Shown piece after piece: positions 32,984-41,501 of a stretch of 64,000 nucleotides of DNA (the stretch's first letter is position 1; the number at the start of each line of letters is the position of its first letter). Source of the stretch: Deferribacteres bacterium (GTDB taxonomy: Bacteria > Chrysiogenota > Deferribacteres > Deferribacterales > Geovibrionaceae); the NCBI GenBank assembly GCA_023395255.1, contig JAEWZN010000010.1, positions 1 to 64,000 of the forward strand, written 5' to 3'. The notes beneath the pieces were generated by a model that searched no databases, was not told the DNA's origin, and saw only the letters and a list, made by a program, of their open reading frames with translations. Both the position numbers and the translations under genes were made by a program.

Positions 32984-33005
32984 CTGCTTTCCCATGGGAA
33001 AACAG
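32984..33005. promoter_or_regulatory. 22-bp palindrome upstream of the efflux operon
   Basis: CTG-C-TTTCCCATGGGAAA-A-CAG is symmetric apart from one position and lies about 65 bp upstream of the first efflux gene. A second inverted repeat (ACGGTTT-CCGC-AAACCGT) is at 33037-33054, and TTAATGC-GCCC-GCATTAA sits at the gene start. Any could bind a metal-responsive regulator, which is not encoded nearby. Confidence 0.4.
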
Positions 33006-33145
33006 AGGCTTTCAGGACTTTTCGAGGGAGGGTCTAACGGTTTCCGCAAACCGTGTTAATATACAAAATCTATAGTTTGAGTGTTAATACACTATGCCAG
33101 TAATCATACAAAGTCAATAGGAAAAAAAGAAGCGGGCGGGGCAGT

Positions 33146-34225
33146 TCATATCTTGCTCCTTATCCAGCCTCTGCCCAGAACCATGTCCCCGTCATAAAGA
33201 ACCACGGCCTGTCCGGGTGCTGCCGCCTTTTCGGGCGTTTCGAAATCTATTCTGTAAGAGCCTGTTTCTCCGGCGAAAATTTCTGCCTTAATCGCTTTAT
33301 GCCTGTAGCGGATTTGGGCGAGGCATCTGAATCCGTCCGCGGGGTTGAATCCCTCCCGCCATGTCCAGCCGTCTGCGGTGATGGAGTAACTCAGGAGATT
33401 TTTCTGCTCGTCTGTGATTATCACGCGGCTGTTTTGTGCATCTATTTCCTTTACCCAGAATCGCTTAAAGGTAGTCAGGCCGAGGTTTCGCCTCTGACCT
33501 ACGGTAAAGTTATGAAAGCCGCTGTGCCTTGCCATTAACTCCCCCTTGTCTGTGATCACTTCGCCGTGTCTGGCGGGTGAGCCGAACCTGTTTCGGAGCA
33601 TTTCTGCAAAGCTGTCAAACCCGCCCACAAGGCATGCATCCTGACTCTCAGTGCTTTCTGCTGAAGGCAGGTTCAGTTTGCGGGCGTATTCCCGCACCTC
33701 CGGCTTGTCCATGTCGCCCAGCGGGAAAAGTGAGCGTCTAAGCTGCTCGCCCGTCAGTCCGGCGAGGAAATAGGACTGATCCTTGTTTGCGTCCTTCCCT
33801 CTTTTCAGCACGGGCAGACCGTTTACGAAGTCAATCTGCGCGTAATGCCCTGTGGCGATGTATTCCGCATTCAGGCTGCGGGCAAAGTCCTGCAAAATGC
33901 CGAACTTCACATATTCATTGCAGAGAAGGCAGGGGTTGGGTGTTCTGCCGGAGTCGTATTCCCTCCATGAGCTTTCCAGAACTTTTTTTTCGAAATCCTT
34001 TACGCAGTCATAAACATAATGGCGGATGCCGAGAGCGTTTGCGGTGGAGCGTGCCTTTGTCATGCCGTCTATTCCGCAGCAGGAGGGGCTGTCTGACGCT
34101 TCGGAGCATTCGTGGAGCTTGAGGGTTACGCCTATTACCTCGCAACCCTGTTCGATGAGCATTGCCGCCACCACGGAGGAATCAACACCGCCGCTCATGG
34201 CGGCAACCACACGTTTTTTCACCAT
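33146..34225 (-). CDS. mnmA: tRNA-specific 2-thiouridylase MnmA
   Basis: The 359-residue enzyme thiolates U34 of Lys, Glu and Gln tRNAs. It shows the PP-loop AAMSGGVDSSVVAAML, the first catalytic Cys in NPCLLCNEYVKFG, the persulfide Cys in ESQDACLVG, and TVGQRRNLG. Length is normal. It overlaps the cysteine desulfurase gene by 7 bases; that enzyme would supply the sulfur. Confidence 0.93.
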   Translation of the reverse strand: MVKKRVVAAMSGGVDSSVVAAMLIEQGCEVIGVTLKLHECSEASDSPSCCGIDGMTKARSTANALGIRHYVYDCVKDFEKKVLESSWREYDSGRTPNPCLLCNEYVKFGILQDFARSLNAEYIATGHYAQIDFVNGLPVLKRGKDANKDQSYFLAGLTGEQLRRSLFPLGDMDKPEVREYARKLNLPSAESTESQDACLVGGFDSFAEMLRNRFGSPARHGEVITDKGELMARHSGFHNFTVGQRRNLGLTTFKRFWVKEIDAQNSRVIITDEQKNLLSYSITADGWTWREGFNPADGFRCLAQIRYRHKAIKAEIFAGETGSYRIDFETPEKAAAPGQAVVLYDGDMVLGRGWIRSKI

Positions 34226-35328
34226 GTTTTCCCTCTCATTGAGTTAACCGTGTCCGCTACTATTGTCGCCGCCTGAATTACATTCTCTTCTGTTGTGCCT
34301 CTGCCGAGGGAGAAGCGCACAGATGCGCGGGCATCCCCATCAGAAAGCCCCATGGCCGTCAGCACGTGTGAAGGTCTGAAATCCGCCGAACTGCACGCCG
34401 AACCGCCGGATACGCACAGCCCTGCCAGATCGAGGTTTATTATAAGCAAATCCCCTTTGAGGCCGCTGAACGTTATGTTTGATGTGCCTGAAACTCTGGG
34501 CGAGCCCAGCCCGTTTATGCGGCAGTCAGTCACCTTTGCCGTTATCAGTGATTCCAGCATATCCCGCAGACGGGCAATCTCCGCTTCGTCCTTTTCCATG
34601 CGTTTCTCCGCTGTTTCACAGGCTTTTGCGAACGCCGCAGCCAGAACTGTGCTTTCCGTGCCGGGGCGCACAGCCTTCTCCTGACTGCCGCCCTGCATGA
34701 GCGAGGCTGCTTTGAGTCCGCGCCTCACGAAAAGCGCTCCTATGCCTTTGGGTGCGTACATCTTATGCGCAGAGAGGGTGAGGATGTCCGCGCCGAGCTC
34801 ACGGACGTTTATCCTGATTTTTCCTGCCGCCTGAACAGCATCAGTATGAAAAAGCGCTCCTGCGGTGTGTGCCGCCTCCGCCGCTTTCCGCACAGGCTGG
34901 ATAACCCCTGTGTCATTATTGGCAAGCATAACGGAAACGAGGGAAACCTCCGCAGGTATGTTTCCGGAGCTCACTATGCCGCCTGAATCCGCAGGGAGGT
35001 GATGAACCCTCACCCCCTTTGCAGCGAGGTATTCAAACGGTTTCAGAACTGAGCTGTGCTCAATGGCGGAAACAGCCGCCGAGCTCCCGGCGAAGCTGTG
35101 AACGGCTATGTTGTTCGCCTCTGTCCCGCCGGAGGTAAAGATTATCTCATCGGGAAACGCACCGATAAAAGCCGCCACCTTCGCCCTTGATTCATCCAGA
35201 AGACTGCGCGCCTTCTGCCCCTCTTCATGGAGGCTTGAGGGGTTTCCGTATATCTCCAGAGCGCGGAGCATTTCCTCTCTGACTTCCGGTGCGATGGGCG
35301 TTGCGGCGTTGTGGTCAAGATATATCAT
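34219..35328 (-). CDS. Cysteine desulfurase (NifS/IscS family)
   Basis: The 369-residue PLP enzyme starts at ATG 35328 behind AAGGAAAA; an upstream TTG is inside that signal. Motifs are YLDHNAATPIAPEV, FTSGGTEANNIAVHS, the PLP Lys in LSAHKMYAPKGIGAL, and the catalytic Cys in SGGSACSSADFRPS. The short Cys loop is of the NifS/IscS type. It supplies persulfide sulfur to MnmA and probably to Fe-S cluster assembly. The divergent Rrf2 regulator likely controls it. Confidence 0.92.
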   Translation of the reverse strand: MIYLDHNAATPIAPEVREEMLRALEIYGNPSSLHEEGQKARSLLDESRAKVAAFIGAFPDEIIFTSGGTEANNIAVHSFAGSSAAVSAIEHSSVLKPFEYLAAKGVRVHHLPADSGGIVSSGNIPAEVSLVSVMLANNDTGVIQPVRKAAEAAHTAGALFHTDAVQAAGKIRINVRELGADILTLSAHKMYAPKGIGALFVRRGLKAASLMQGGSQEKAVRPGTESTVLAAAFAKACETAEKRMEKDEAEIARLRDMLESLITAKVTDCRINGLGSPRVSGTSNITFSGLKGDLLIINLDLAGLCVSGGSACSSADFRPSHVLTAMGLSDGDARASVRFSLGRGTTEENVIQAATIVADTVNSMRGKTW

Positions 35329-35432
35329 CAATTTTCCTTGCAATATCTGCTATAAAATATATATATTTACTGGATGAAAATAGATAATCCCTGAAAAGGT
35401 GTCAAGGTTAATTGCGGCTTAATAATTCAGAA

Positions 35433-35471
35433 CCGCTATTTGTTGACAACTATTAGCGGATTATGTACATT
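35433..35471 (+). promoter_or_regulatory. Promoter of the Rrf2 regulator with an overlapping 27-bp palindrome
   Basis: TTGACA (35443-35448), a 17-bp spacer and TACATT (35466-35471) form a good promoter. An interrupted palindrome, CCGCTA-n-T-n-GTTG-n-CAAC-n-A-n-TAGCGG (35433-35459), covers the -35 element. This is a strong candidate for the Rrf2 protein's own operator and may also affect the divergent desulfurase gene. Confidence 0.65.
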
Positions 35472-35497
35472 TCTGTAACTGAGAAAGGATTTGTTTT

Positions 35498-35959
35498 ATG
35501 TTTTCAATGAAAACCGTTTACGGCCTGAAGGCTCTTCAGTATCTCGCCGTGCACGGAGCCGGAAGGCACGTTCTTATATCTGAGGTCGCTGAAAAGGAAG
35601 GGATTCCCAAAAAATTCCTCGAAACCATACTGCTTACCCTTAAGAACGACGGTCTTCTCATCAGCAAAATAGGCAAAGGCGGCGGCTATCAGCTTGCTGT
35701 TGCTCCTTCGGAAATAACTATGGAGCGCATTATTCGCGCCCTTGAAGGCCCTGTGGCACTTGTTCCCTGCGTTACGGATGAAAACAGCAGCAAGTGCGAC
35801 TACTGTGAGGATTTTGCCACCTGCGGCGTTCGCCTCTCCATGACCCGCATTACCGACAAGCTCATTAATGTTATGTCCCAGACCACTCTTGCCGATATGC
35901 TTGAGGATGTTGAGAGGGCGATTCAGAGCAAAAGAAATATCCACAACTACGTCATATAG
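35498..35959 (+). CDS. Rrf2-family transcriptional regulator with a Cys cluster site
   Basis: The 153-residue protein has a winged helix (KTVYGLKALQYLAVHG, IPKKFLETILLTLKNDGLL, GKGGGYQL) followed by cysteines 91, 100, 103 and 109 (PC...KCDYC...TC). This four-Cys pattern is compatible with Fe-S sensing as in IscR/BadM-type members, although the IscR three-Cys spacing is not matched exactly. It is divergent from cysteine desulfurase-mnmA, suggesting feedback control of sulfur or Fe-S supply. AGAAAGGAT precedes the ATG. Confidence 0.87.
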   Translation: MFSMKTVYGLKALQYLAVHGAGRHVLISEVAEKEGIPKKFLETILLTLKNDGLLISKIGKGGGYQLAVAPSEITMERIIRALEGPVALVPCVTDENSSKCDYCEDFATCGVRLSMTRITDKLINVMSQTTLADMLEDVERAIQSKRNIHNYVI

Positions 35960-36021
35960 CCTTCATTAACTCCCTGTTTTGGTGTATTCTTACTTGATAT
36001 TATTTTTTCAGGGGGAAACAC

Positions 36022-37434
36022 ATGAGACGCACAAAAATTGTGGCAACACTGGGGCCTTCCTCATCAGATCCGCAGACAATCTCCGAGCTTATTGACGCAG
36101 GGCTTAATGTTGCCCGCCTGAATTTCTCCCACGGGGATCACGAAAGCCACGGCAAAATGATTGACCTTATCCGCTCAATCTCGGCGGAGAAAAATACATG
36201 CGTAACCATACTGCAGGATCTCTGCGGGCCGAAAATCCGCCTCGGCATCCTCCCTGACGAGGGGGTGGAGCTCAGAAAAGGGGAAACCTGCATTCTCGCC
36301 TCCGAGGCTTATGCCGAGGAAGGCGTTCTGCCTGTTCAGTATGACAACCTTGAGGCGGATCTTAAAAAGGGCGACCGTGTAGTCCTTGCGGACGGAACAA
36401 TGGAACTCCACGTTGAAGCCGTAAACGGCAAAAAAGTTACCTGCCGGATTGTGCGCGGCGGCAGAGCCTTCTCCCGCAAAGGGGTCAACATGCCCACATC
36501 AAACCTCAGCGTAGTAGCTTTCACCGAGAAAGACCGGAAAGACCTCATGTTCGGCCTTGAAAAAGGGGTGGATGTGGTGGCGCTCTCCTTTGTCCGCAGC
36601 GCGTCAGATCTGGTGAAAATCCGCTCCATCCTCTCAAAAGAGAAAAACCCGCCCATGCTCATAGCAAAGATTGAGAAGCCTCAGGCTGTTAATAATATAG
36701 ATGAAATTCTGCCCATGGTTGACGGTGTGATGGTTGCCAGAGGCGACCTCGGCGTGGAGATGCCTCTTTTTGACGTACCTGTGATCCAGAAGCAGATAAT
36801 CCGCAAGGCGCGCAGGGAAGGCAAGGTGACAATAACCGCAACGCAGATGCTGAAAAGCATGGTGAACAGCAACCTCCCCACAAGGGCGGAGTGTACGGAC
36901 GTGGCAAACGCTCTCTTTGACGGAACATGCGCCGTTATGCTTTCTGAGGAAACAGCCTCAGGTAAATATCCTGTTGAGGCGGTGAAGGTTATGGATGCCC
37001 TTGCCAGAGCCACGGAGCACCATGTAATCAGCGAATACAGCATGAAGAGCGATGAACACACAGCGGATAAAAAGAATATAGCGTGGGCAGTGGGGCGTTC
37101 TGCCTGCTGGCTTGCAAAGGATCTGGAAGCGGGCGCAGTGGTGGCGTATACGGAATCTGGCTTCACAGCGGCAAGCGTGGCAAGGTTCAGACCCTCCGCA
37201 CCGATACTGGCGCTCACCCCGAACAGACGCACATTCACCAAGCTGAACATGCTCTGGGGGGTTGTTCCCGGACTGACGGAAGGATTTCATGATATAGAGG
37301 AAATGTTTTCCACAGCGGCTGAGATAGCGGTGGCGAAAAGGCTGGCGAAGAAAGGGGACAACATAGTTATAACCGCAGGTGTCCCGCTGGGCGTGAAAGG
37401 CTCAACAAATATGGTAAAGGTTTACGAAATTTAG
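36022..37434 (+). CDS. pyk: Pyruvate kinase
   Basis: The 470-residue glycolytic enzyme converts PEP and ADP to pyruvate and ATP. Visible are RRTKIVATLGPSSSD, ARLNFSHGDHESH, the active-site MLIAKIEKPQAV, and VMVARGDLGVEMP; a C-terminal allosteric domain is complete. AGGGGGAAA precedes the ATG. It converges on the HicB-like gene with a 4-base overlap of their ends. Confidence 0.94.
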   Translation: MRRTKIVATLGPSSSDPQTISELIDAGLNVARLNFSHGDHESHGKMIDLIRSISAEKNTCVTILQDLCGPKIRLGILPDEGVELRKGETCILASEAYAEEGVLPVQYDNLEADLKKGDRVVLADGTMELHVEAVNGKKVTCRIVRGGRAFSRKGVNMPTSNLSVVAFTEKDRKDLMFGLEKGVDVVALSFVRSASDLVKIRSILSKEKNPPMLIAKIEKPQAVNNIDEILPMVDGVMVARGDLGVEMPLFDVPVIQKQIIRKARREGKVTITATQMLKSMVNSNLPTRAECTDVANALFDGTCAVMLSEETASGKYPVEAVKVMDALARATEHHVISEYSMKSDEHTADKKNIAWAVGRSACWLAKDLEAGAVVAYTESGFTAASVARFRPSAPILALTPNRRTFTKLNMLWGVVPGLTEGFHDIEEMFSTAAEIAVAKRLAKKGDNIVITAGVPLGVKGSTNMVKVYEI

Positions 37435-37679
37435 AATATTCTGCCGCATATCACAGCACGGACGGGGATAAGCACCTCGCCCGCTTTCGGCAGGGAGGGG
37501 GAGCAGGGCATATCATCCTCTTCCAGCATAATTTCCAGAAGATTATTGAGAACCTCCTCGGCAGTTTCCAGCGCCTCCTCATAGGAACGGCTTTCGGCGC
37601 ACAGTTCCTTAAAGTCCCTGAAACTTATGCGGTACATGTCATTTTTCGGTTTTATCCTGCACGGATAAGCGAGCTTCAT
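37431..37679 (-). CDS. Orphan HicB-like protein
   Basis: The 82-residue protein has the HicB fold pattern: a beta start (YPCRIKPKNDMYRISFRDF), then ESRSYEEALETAEEVLNNLL as the helix, and a C-terminal VLIPV strand. In HicAB systems HicB is the antitoxin. Here no hicA is found on either side, and the usual C-terminal DNA-binding domain is absent. It may be a solitary regulator or a leftover antitoxin. Its stop overlaps the end of pyk. Confidence 0.7.
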   Translation of the reverse strand: MKLAYPCRIKPKNDMYRISFRDFKELCAESRSYEEALETAEEVLNNLLEIMLEEDDMPCSPSLPKAGEVLIPVRAVICGRIF

Positions 37680-37799
37680 TCTGATACTCCCTTTTTAATG
37701 CTTATAATAAGTATAGTCTCTGTCATGGGCTTTTCAAGCAAGCCTTGCTTTAACTCCGCATTTTGTTTAATATCGCCGCATAAATACATGGAGCATTAA

Positions 37800-39020
37800 A
37801 TGGCTGACATAGCGATAGAGAGGATCTCCTTTCAGCTTGCCCCTTCTGCGGAAAGGGAAGTGAAGAAAGGGCATCCGTGGGTTTTTGACAAAGGGATCAT
37901 CAAGCAGAACAAGGACGGACAGGCTGGAGCCTTTGCCGTGATATATGATAAAAACCGCGAGTTTGTGGGGCTGGGGCTTTACGACCCGGATTCACCCATC
38001 CGCATCCGCATGCTGCACAGGGGCAAGCCCGTCACCATCGATGCGAACTGGCTGAAAGATAAAATAAGTGCGTCCATATCCGCCCGCAGGAAGATTTTTG
38101 CAGACGAAAACACCACGGGCTTCCGCCTTGTGAACGGCGAGAATGACGGTCTGCCCGGAATAATAGCGGACTATTATGAAAAGACACTGGTCATCAAATT
38201 CGATTCAGGGATCTGGATTCCTTATCTGGAACTGCTCACCTCAATTTTTGACGAGCTTCTGAAGCCGGAATGCATAATCCTCCGCCTCAGCAGAAGCATA
38301 GACACCAAGAAACTCCCCGAAAAGGTGCGTGACGGAGCCGTGCTGAAAGGCGCTGCGCCCAAAGGTGCTGTGATTTTCAGGGAAAACGGCATCCTCTTTG
38401 AAGCGGAACCTACCCACGGGCAGAAGACAGGCTTTTTCCTCGATCAGCGTGACAACCGCTCAAAGGTTGAAAGGTATGCCAAAAACCGTGATGTTCTCAA
38501 TGTTTTTTCATATACGGGCGGCTTTTCGCTCTATGCGGCCAGAGGCGGGGCATCCTCCGTCATAAGCCTTGATGTGAGCGAACCTGCGCTGAAAGCGGCG
38601 GTAAGAAACTTCGAACTGAACAGGGACGATATATTGATCTCCGAATGCAGGCACAGCACAATCTGCATGGATGCCTTCGAGGCATTGACGGAGCTTGCCA
38701 GACAGAAAAAAAGGTTCGGCATGGTCATTGTTGATCCGCCTTCGTTTGCCCGCAAGCAGTCGGATGTGGAGAGCGCTGTATCAGCCTACCAGAAGCTCAC
38801 CCGCCTTGCGCTGGGTGTTCTGGAAAGCGGCGGCATACTGGTTTCCGCCTCATGCTCCGCCAGAGTTCCGTCCGAGATGTTTTTTGATGCTGTCACAAGG
38901 GCTGCGGCAAAAACCGGACGCCCCTTGCAGATAATGCAGAAAACAGGGCACGCCGCGGATCACCCCGTGGGCTTCCCTGAGGGTGAGTATCTGAAATGTC
39001 TGTTCGCTTTTACGAAGTAG
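37800..39020 (+). CDS. Class I SAM-dependent rRNA methyltransferase (RlmI-like)
   Basis: The 406-residue protein has an N-terminal PUA domain (KKGHPWVFDKGI), an RFM-type linker with THGQKTGFFLDQRDNR, the SAM site VLNVFSYTGGFSLYAARGG, and catalytic VDPPSFAR. Relatives methylate C5 of cytosine in 23S rRNA; the exact target is inferred. A Cys in the SASCSA loop matches the catalytic Cys region. GGAG precedes ATG 37800. Confidence 0.88.
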   Translation: MADIAIERISFQLAPSAEREVKKGHPWVFDKGIIKQNKDGQAGAFAVIYDKNREFVGLGLYDPDSPIRIRMLHRGKPVTIDANWLKDKISASISARRKIFADENTTGFRLVNGENDGLPGIIADYYEKTLVIKFDSGIWIPYLELLTSIFDELLKPECIILRLSRSIDTKKLPEKVRDGAVLKGAAPKGAVIFRENGILFEAEPTHGQKTGFFLDQRDNRSKVERYAKNRDVLNVFSYTGGFSLYAARGGASSVISLDVSEPALKAAVRNFELNRDDILISECRHSTICMDAFEALTELARQKKRFGMVIVDPPSFARKQSDVESAVSAYQKLTRLALGVLESGGILVSASCSARVPSEMFFDAVTRAAAKTGRPLQIMQKTGHAADHPVGFPEGEYLKCLFAFTK

Positions 39021-39085
39021 ATTATTAACGGGCATATTTTTACAGCAGGCTGTATATTTATGGATATTTGCCGGAGGTTCTTAGG

Positions 39086-39193
39086 ATGAAGCTTTCTGAG
39101 GCTGAAAAACAGTTGGATATTCTCGTGAAAAAGGCAGGGGATGATGCGAAGCTTAAACGTGCCGAAATCTGCGGAGACATTTTGCTACGGTGA
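39086..39193 (+). pseudogene. Probable remnant of a toxin-antitoxin antitoxin gene
   Basis: A 35-codon ORF behind CCGGAGGT encodes MKLSEAEKQLDILVKKAGDD and a short tail. In another frame the following DNA continues with TNLLSRFRYLYCQSEER, suggesting a frameshift. It directly precedes a truncated zeta-toxin fragment, the expected order for such a locus. Confidence 0.45.
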
Positions 39194-39247
39194 AAAAACT
39201 AACCTGCTCAGCAGATTCCGTTATCTGTACTGTCAAAGTGAAGAAAG

Positions 39248-39319
39248 ATGACAAAGCAGCAGGATAAACCAAGGCTGATTGTTGTTGCCGGACCAAACGG
39301 AGCCGGGAATATAGCCTGA
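39248..39319 (+). pseudogene. Truncated zeta-toxin-like ATP-binding fragment
   Basis: ATG 39248 opens a 23-codon frame ending in RLIVVAGPNGAGNIA and then a stop. AGPNGAGK is the Walker A of zeta-toxin and related kinases; here the Lys is lost exactly where the sequence breaks off, and the convergent TrkA-like gene begins 2 bases later. It is a dead N-terminal stub. Confidence 0.6.
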
Positions 39320-39321
39320 GC

Positions 39322-39981
39322 CTACTTCGCAAAAGCCTTTATAATATCCTCTTCCTTTCCGGCGACAATGAGTTCATCCCCCTCATGCAGCTTCATGTTG
39401 GGGTTGGTGATTATGCTTGTCTTGCTGCCGTTTTTCTTCACCATTACCGCATTTATCTGGTACTCCTTCCTTAAATCGAGCTCCAGAAGGCTTTTCCCTT
39501 CCATGCGGGCCGGTATGGCGACGCTGATCAGGCTAACGTCACCGTCAACTGTGAGTATCTCCATCATGTCCGGTCTGCTTATTCTGTCGGCGAGGCGCTT
39601 TGCCACCTCTCTTTCGGGGAGGATAACCTCATCCGCGCCTATTTTAAGGAGAAGCTCCTCATGGATCTTCCGGTTTGCCTTGGCGATTACGTGCTTGCAG
39701 CCGACTTTCTTAAGATCAGCCAGAGTAAGCAGTGCCTGCTCAAAGCTGCTCCCTATGCCGATTATGACTATGTCAAACTTCTCTATGCCGAGTTCAGTGA
39801 GTGTACCGTGATCCGTAACGTCAGCTATCACCGCTTCGGTCACGTTATCCTTAATCTGCTCCACTATTGTTTTGTCCCTGTCAACGGCGAGAACATTATG
39901 CCCCTTTCTGCTAAGCTCAGTTGCGATGCGGAAGCCGAATATTCCAAGCCCAAGAACCGCTATGTCTTTTTTCATTTTCAT
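39322..39981 (-). CDS. Potassium uptake regulatory subunit (TrkA/KtrA, RCK domain)
   Basis: The 219-residue cytoplasmic protein has an N-terminal Rossmann RCK_N (IAVLGLGIFGFRIATELSRK, GxGxxG) and a C-terminal RCK_C ending in LHEGDELIVAG. It binds nucleotides and gates the membrane subunit. ATG 39981 overlaps the upstream stop by one base (TGATG); a GTG three bases before or an ATG two codons later are alternatives. Confidence 0.9.
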   Translation of the reverse strand: MKMKKDIAVLGLGIFGFRIATELSRKGHNVLAVDRDKTIVEQIKDNVTEAVIADVTDHGTLTELGIEKFDIVIIGIGSSFEQALLTLADLKKVGCKHVIAKANRKIHEELLLKIGADEVILPEREVAKRLADRISRPDMMEILTVDGDVSLISVAIPARMEGKSLLELDLRKEYQINAVMVKKNGSKTSIITNPNMKLHEGDELIVAGKEEDIIKAFAK

Positions 39982-41267
39982 CACCCCAGAATGAGTTTTT
40001 CTTCAGGATAAGATATTTTCGATTCCTTTTTTCTGCCTGTCATTGCAATGAGTATGGCGCTTGGCCCGACCCTGCCTATGAACATGCATGCGGTTAGTAT
40101 AAGCTTCTCCGCTGTGCCCGCTTCGGATGTGAGACCGAGGGAGAGGCCGACTGTGCCTGTGGCGCTGACTACCTCGAACAGAACACTGAGGAACTGAGTC
40201 TCCCTGAAAAGCAGTATCAGTGCGGAGGCGAAGCAGACAACCACGGAGTAAAGGAATATTATTGTAAATGCTTTCAATATGTTGGACGGAGGTATGGTTC
40301 GTCCGAAGACTCGCACCCCTGTTTCCCCCTCCACGGCTCTGCGGACTGAGACAGCAGCGAGAAACGCTGTGGTGGTTTTGATACCGCCCCCTGTGGAGCC
40401 GGGGGAAGCGCCGATAAACATCAGGATTATCATAAACATAATGCTGACGCTGTGCATCCCGGCGAGATCCACGGTGTTAAAGCCTGCTGTTCTCGTGGTG
40501 ACTGACTGGAAAAGTGAGTCGATGACGCTCATCTGACCGTATTCGGTAAGGTAAAGAAGCGCAGCACCGCCGAAACTAAGGAACGCCGACATGCCCAGAA
40601 CTATCTTTGTATGTATGCGGAGTCTGGATTTTTCTTTTACTTTGCGCATAAGGTCAAATATCACGTAGAACCCCAGCCCGCCTGCGGTGATCAGAAGCAT
40701 TACGATGGTTTTAACCAGCCCGCCGGAGTTTGTGAGGCTTGCGTCAAATGTACTGAACCCTGCGTTGCAGAAGGCCGAAACTGAATGAAATACCGCCAGA
40801 TACAGCGCATCGTAAGCATTATGGCCGTCCATGATGAACCCCGGCCAGAGCAGCGCAGCACCGGCAGCTTCGCATATGAACGTGTATGAAACTATATAAA
40901 AAAGAACGTTTTCGATCTCCCGCAGGTTGTAGCTTTCCGCCAGCCGGGATGCCATAAGCCTTGTGCCGAAGTCCAAATCTCCGGTGATGAAAAGGAGGAG
41001 GGATGAGCTGAGCGTCATTATCCCCAGTGCGCCGAGCTGAATGAGCAAAAGCAGAATTGCCTGTCCGGTGAAGGTGAAGTCGGACACGCTCATGACGGAA
41101 AGCCCGGTGACGCATACGGCAGAGGTGGACATGAATAGCGCATCCACAGGCGAAAGCCCGCCTTCCGCAGTTACAAACGGTGTCATGAACAGCAGTGCAC
41201 CGGCTGCGATGAGCGTAAGGAAGGTAAGGATAAGATAGCCCTGAGGTGAGGGACGACGTTTCTTCAT
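39981..41267 (-). CDS. Potassium uptake membrane subunit (TrkH/KtrB)
   Basis: The 428-residue channel-like transporter has four pore repeats with the selectivity-filter glycines visible: SAVCVTGLSVM, HSVSAFCNAGFSTF, TTRTAGFNTVD and ATGTVGLSLGL. Length and the single RCK partner point to the KtrAB type, usually Na+-dependent. It is translated ahead of, and coupled to, the RCK subunit. Confidence 0.9.
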   Translation of the reverse strand: MKKRRPSPQGYLILTFLTLIAAGALLFMTPFVTAEGGLSPVDALFMSTSAVCVTGLSVMSVSDFTFTGQAILLLLIQLGALGIMTLSSSLLLFITGDLDFGTRLMASRLAESYNLREIENVLFYIVSYTFICEAAGAALLWPGFIMDGHNAYDALYLAVFHSVSAFCNAGFSTFDASLTNSGGLVKTIVMLLITAGGLGFYVIFDLMRKVKEKSRLRIHTKIVLGMSAFLSFGGAALLYLTEYGQMSVIDSLFQSVTTRTAGFNTVDLAGMHSVSIMFMIILMFIGASPGSTGGGIKTTTAFLAAVSVRRAVEGETGVRVFGRTIPPSNILKAFTIIFLYSVVVCFASALILLFRETQFLSVLFEVVSATGTVGLSLGLTSEAGTAEKLILTACMFIGRVGPSAILIAMTGRKKESKISYPEEKLILG

Positions 41268-41501
41268 AAAAGTTTATAGCATTTTCCGCATATTTTTTAC
41301 ACTCAATTTTTTCTTTATATTTCCAGTCTTTTATGACTGACGGCATACAAATAATCTTTTTAAAACAAAATACTGCTATTTACATTTTAAAATATTTTCA
41401 GTAGAAGATAGAGCCTTCAATTTCGGCTGATTACGTTAGATATGTCCGTCAGGACAGATATGAAATCATGAAACATGAAATAAATTCAGGAAAAATCCCG
41501 C

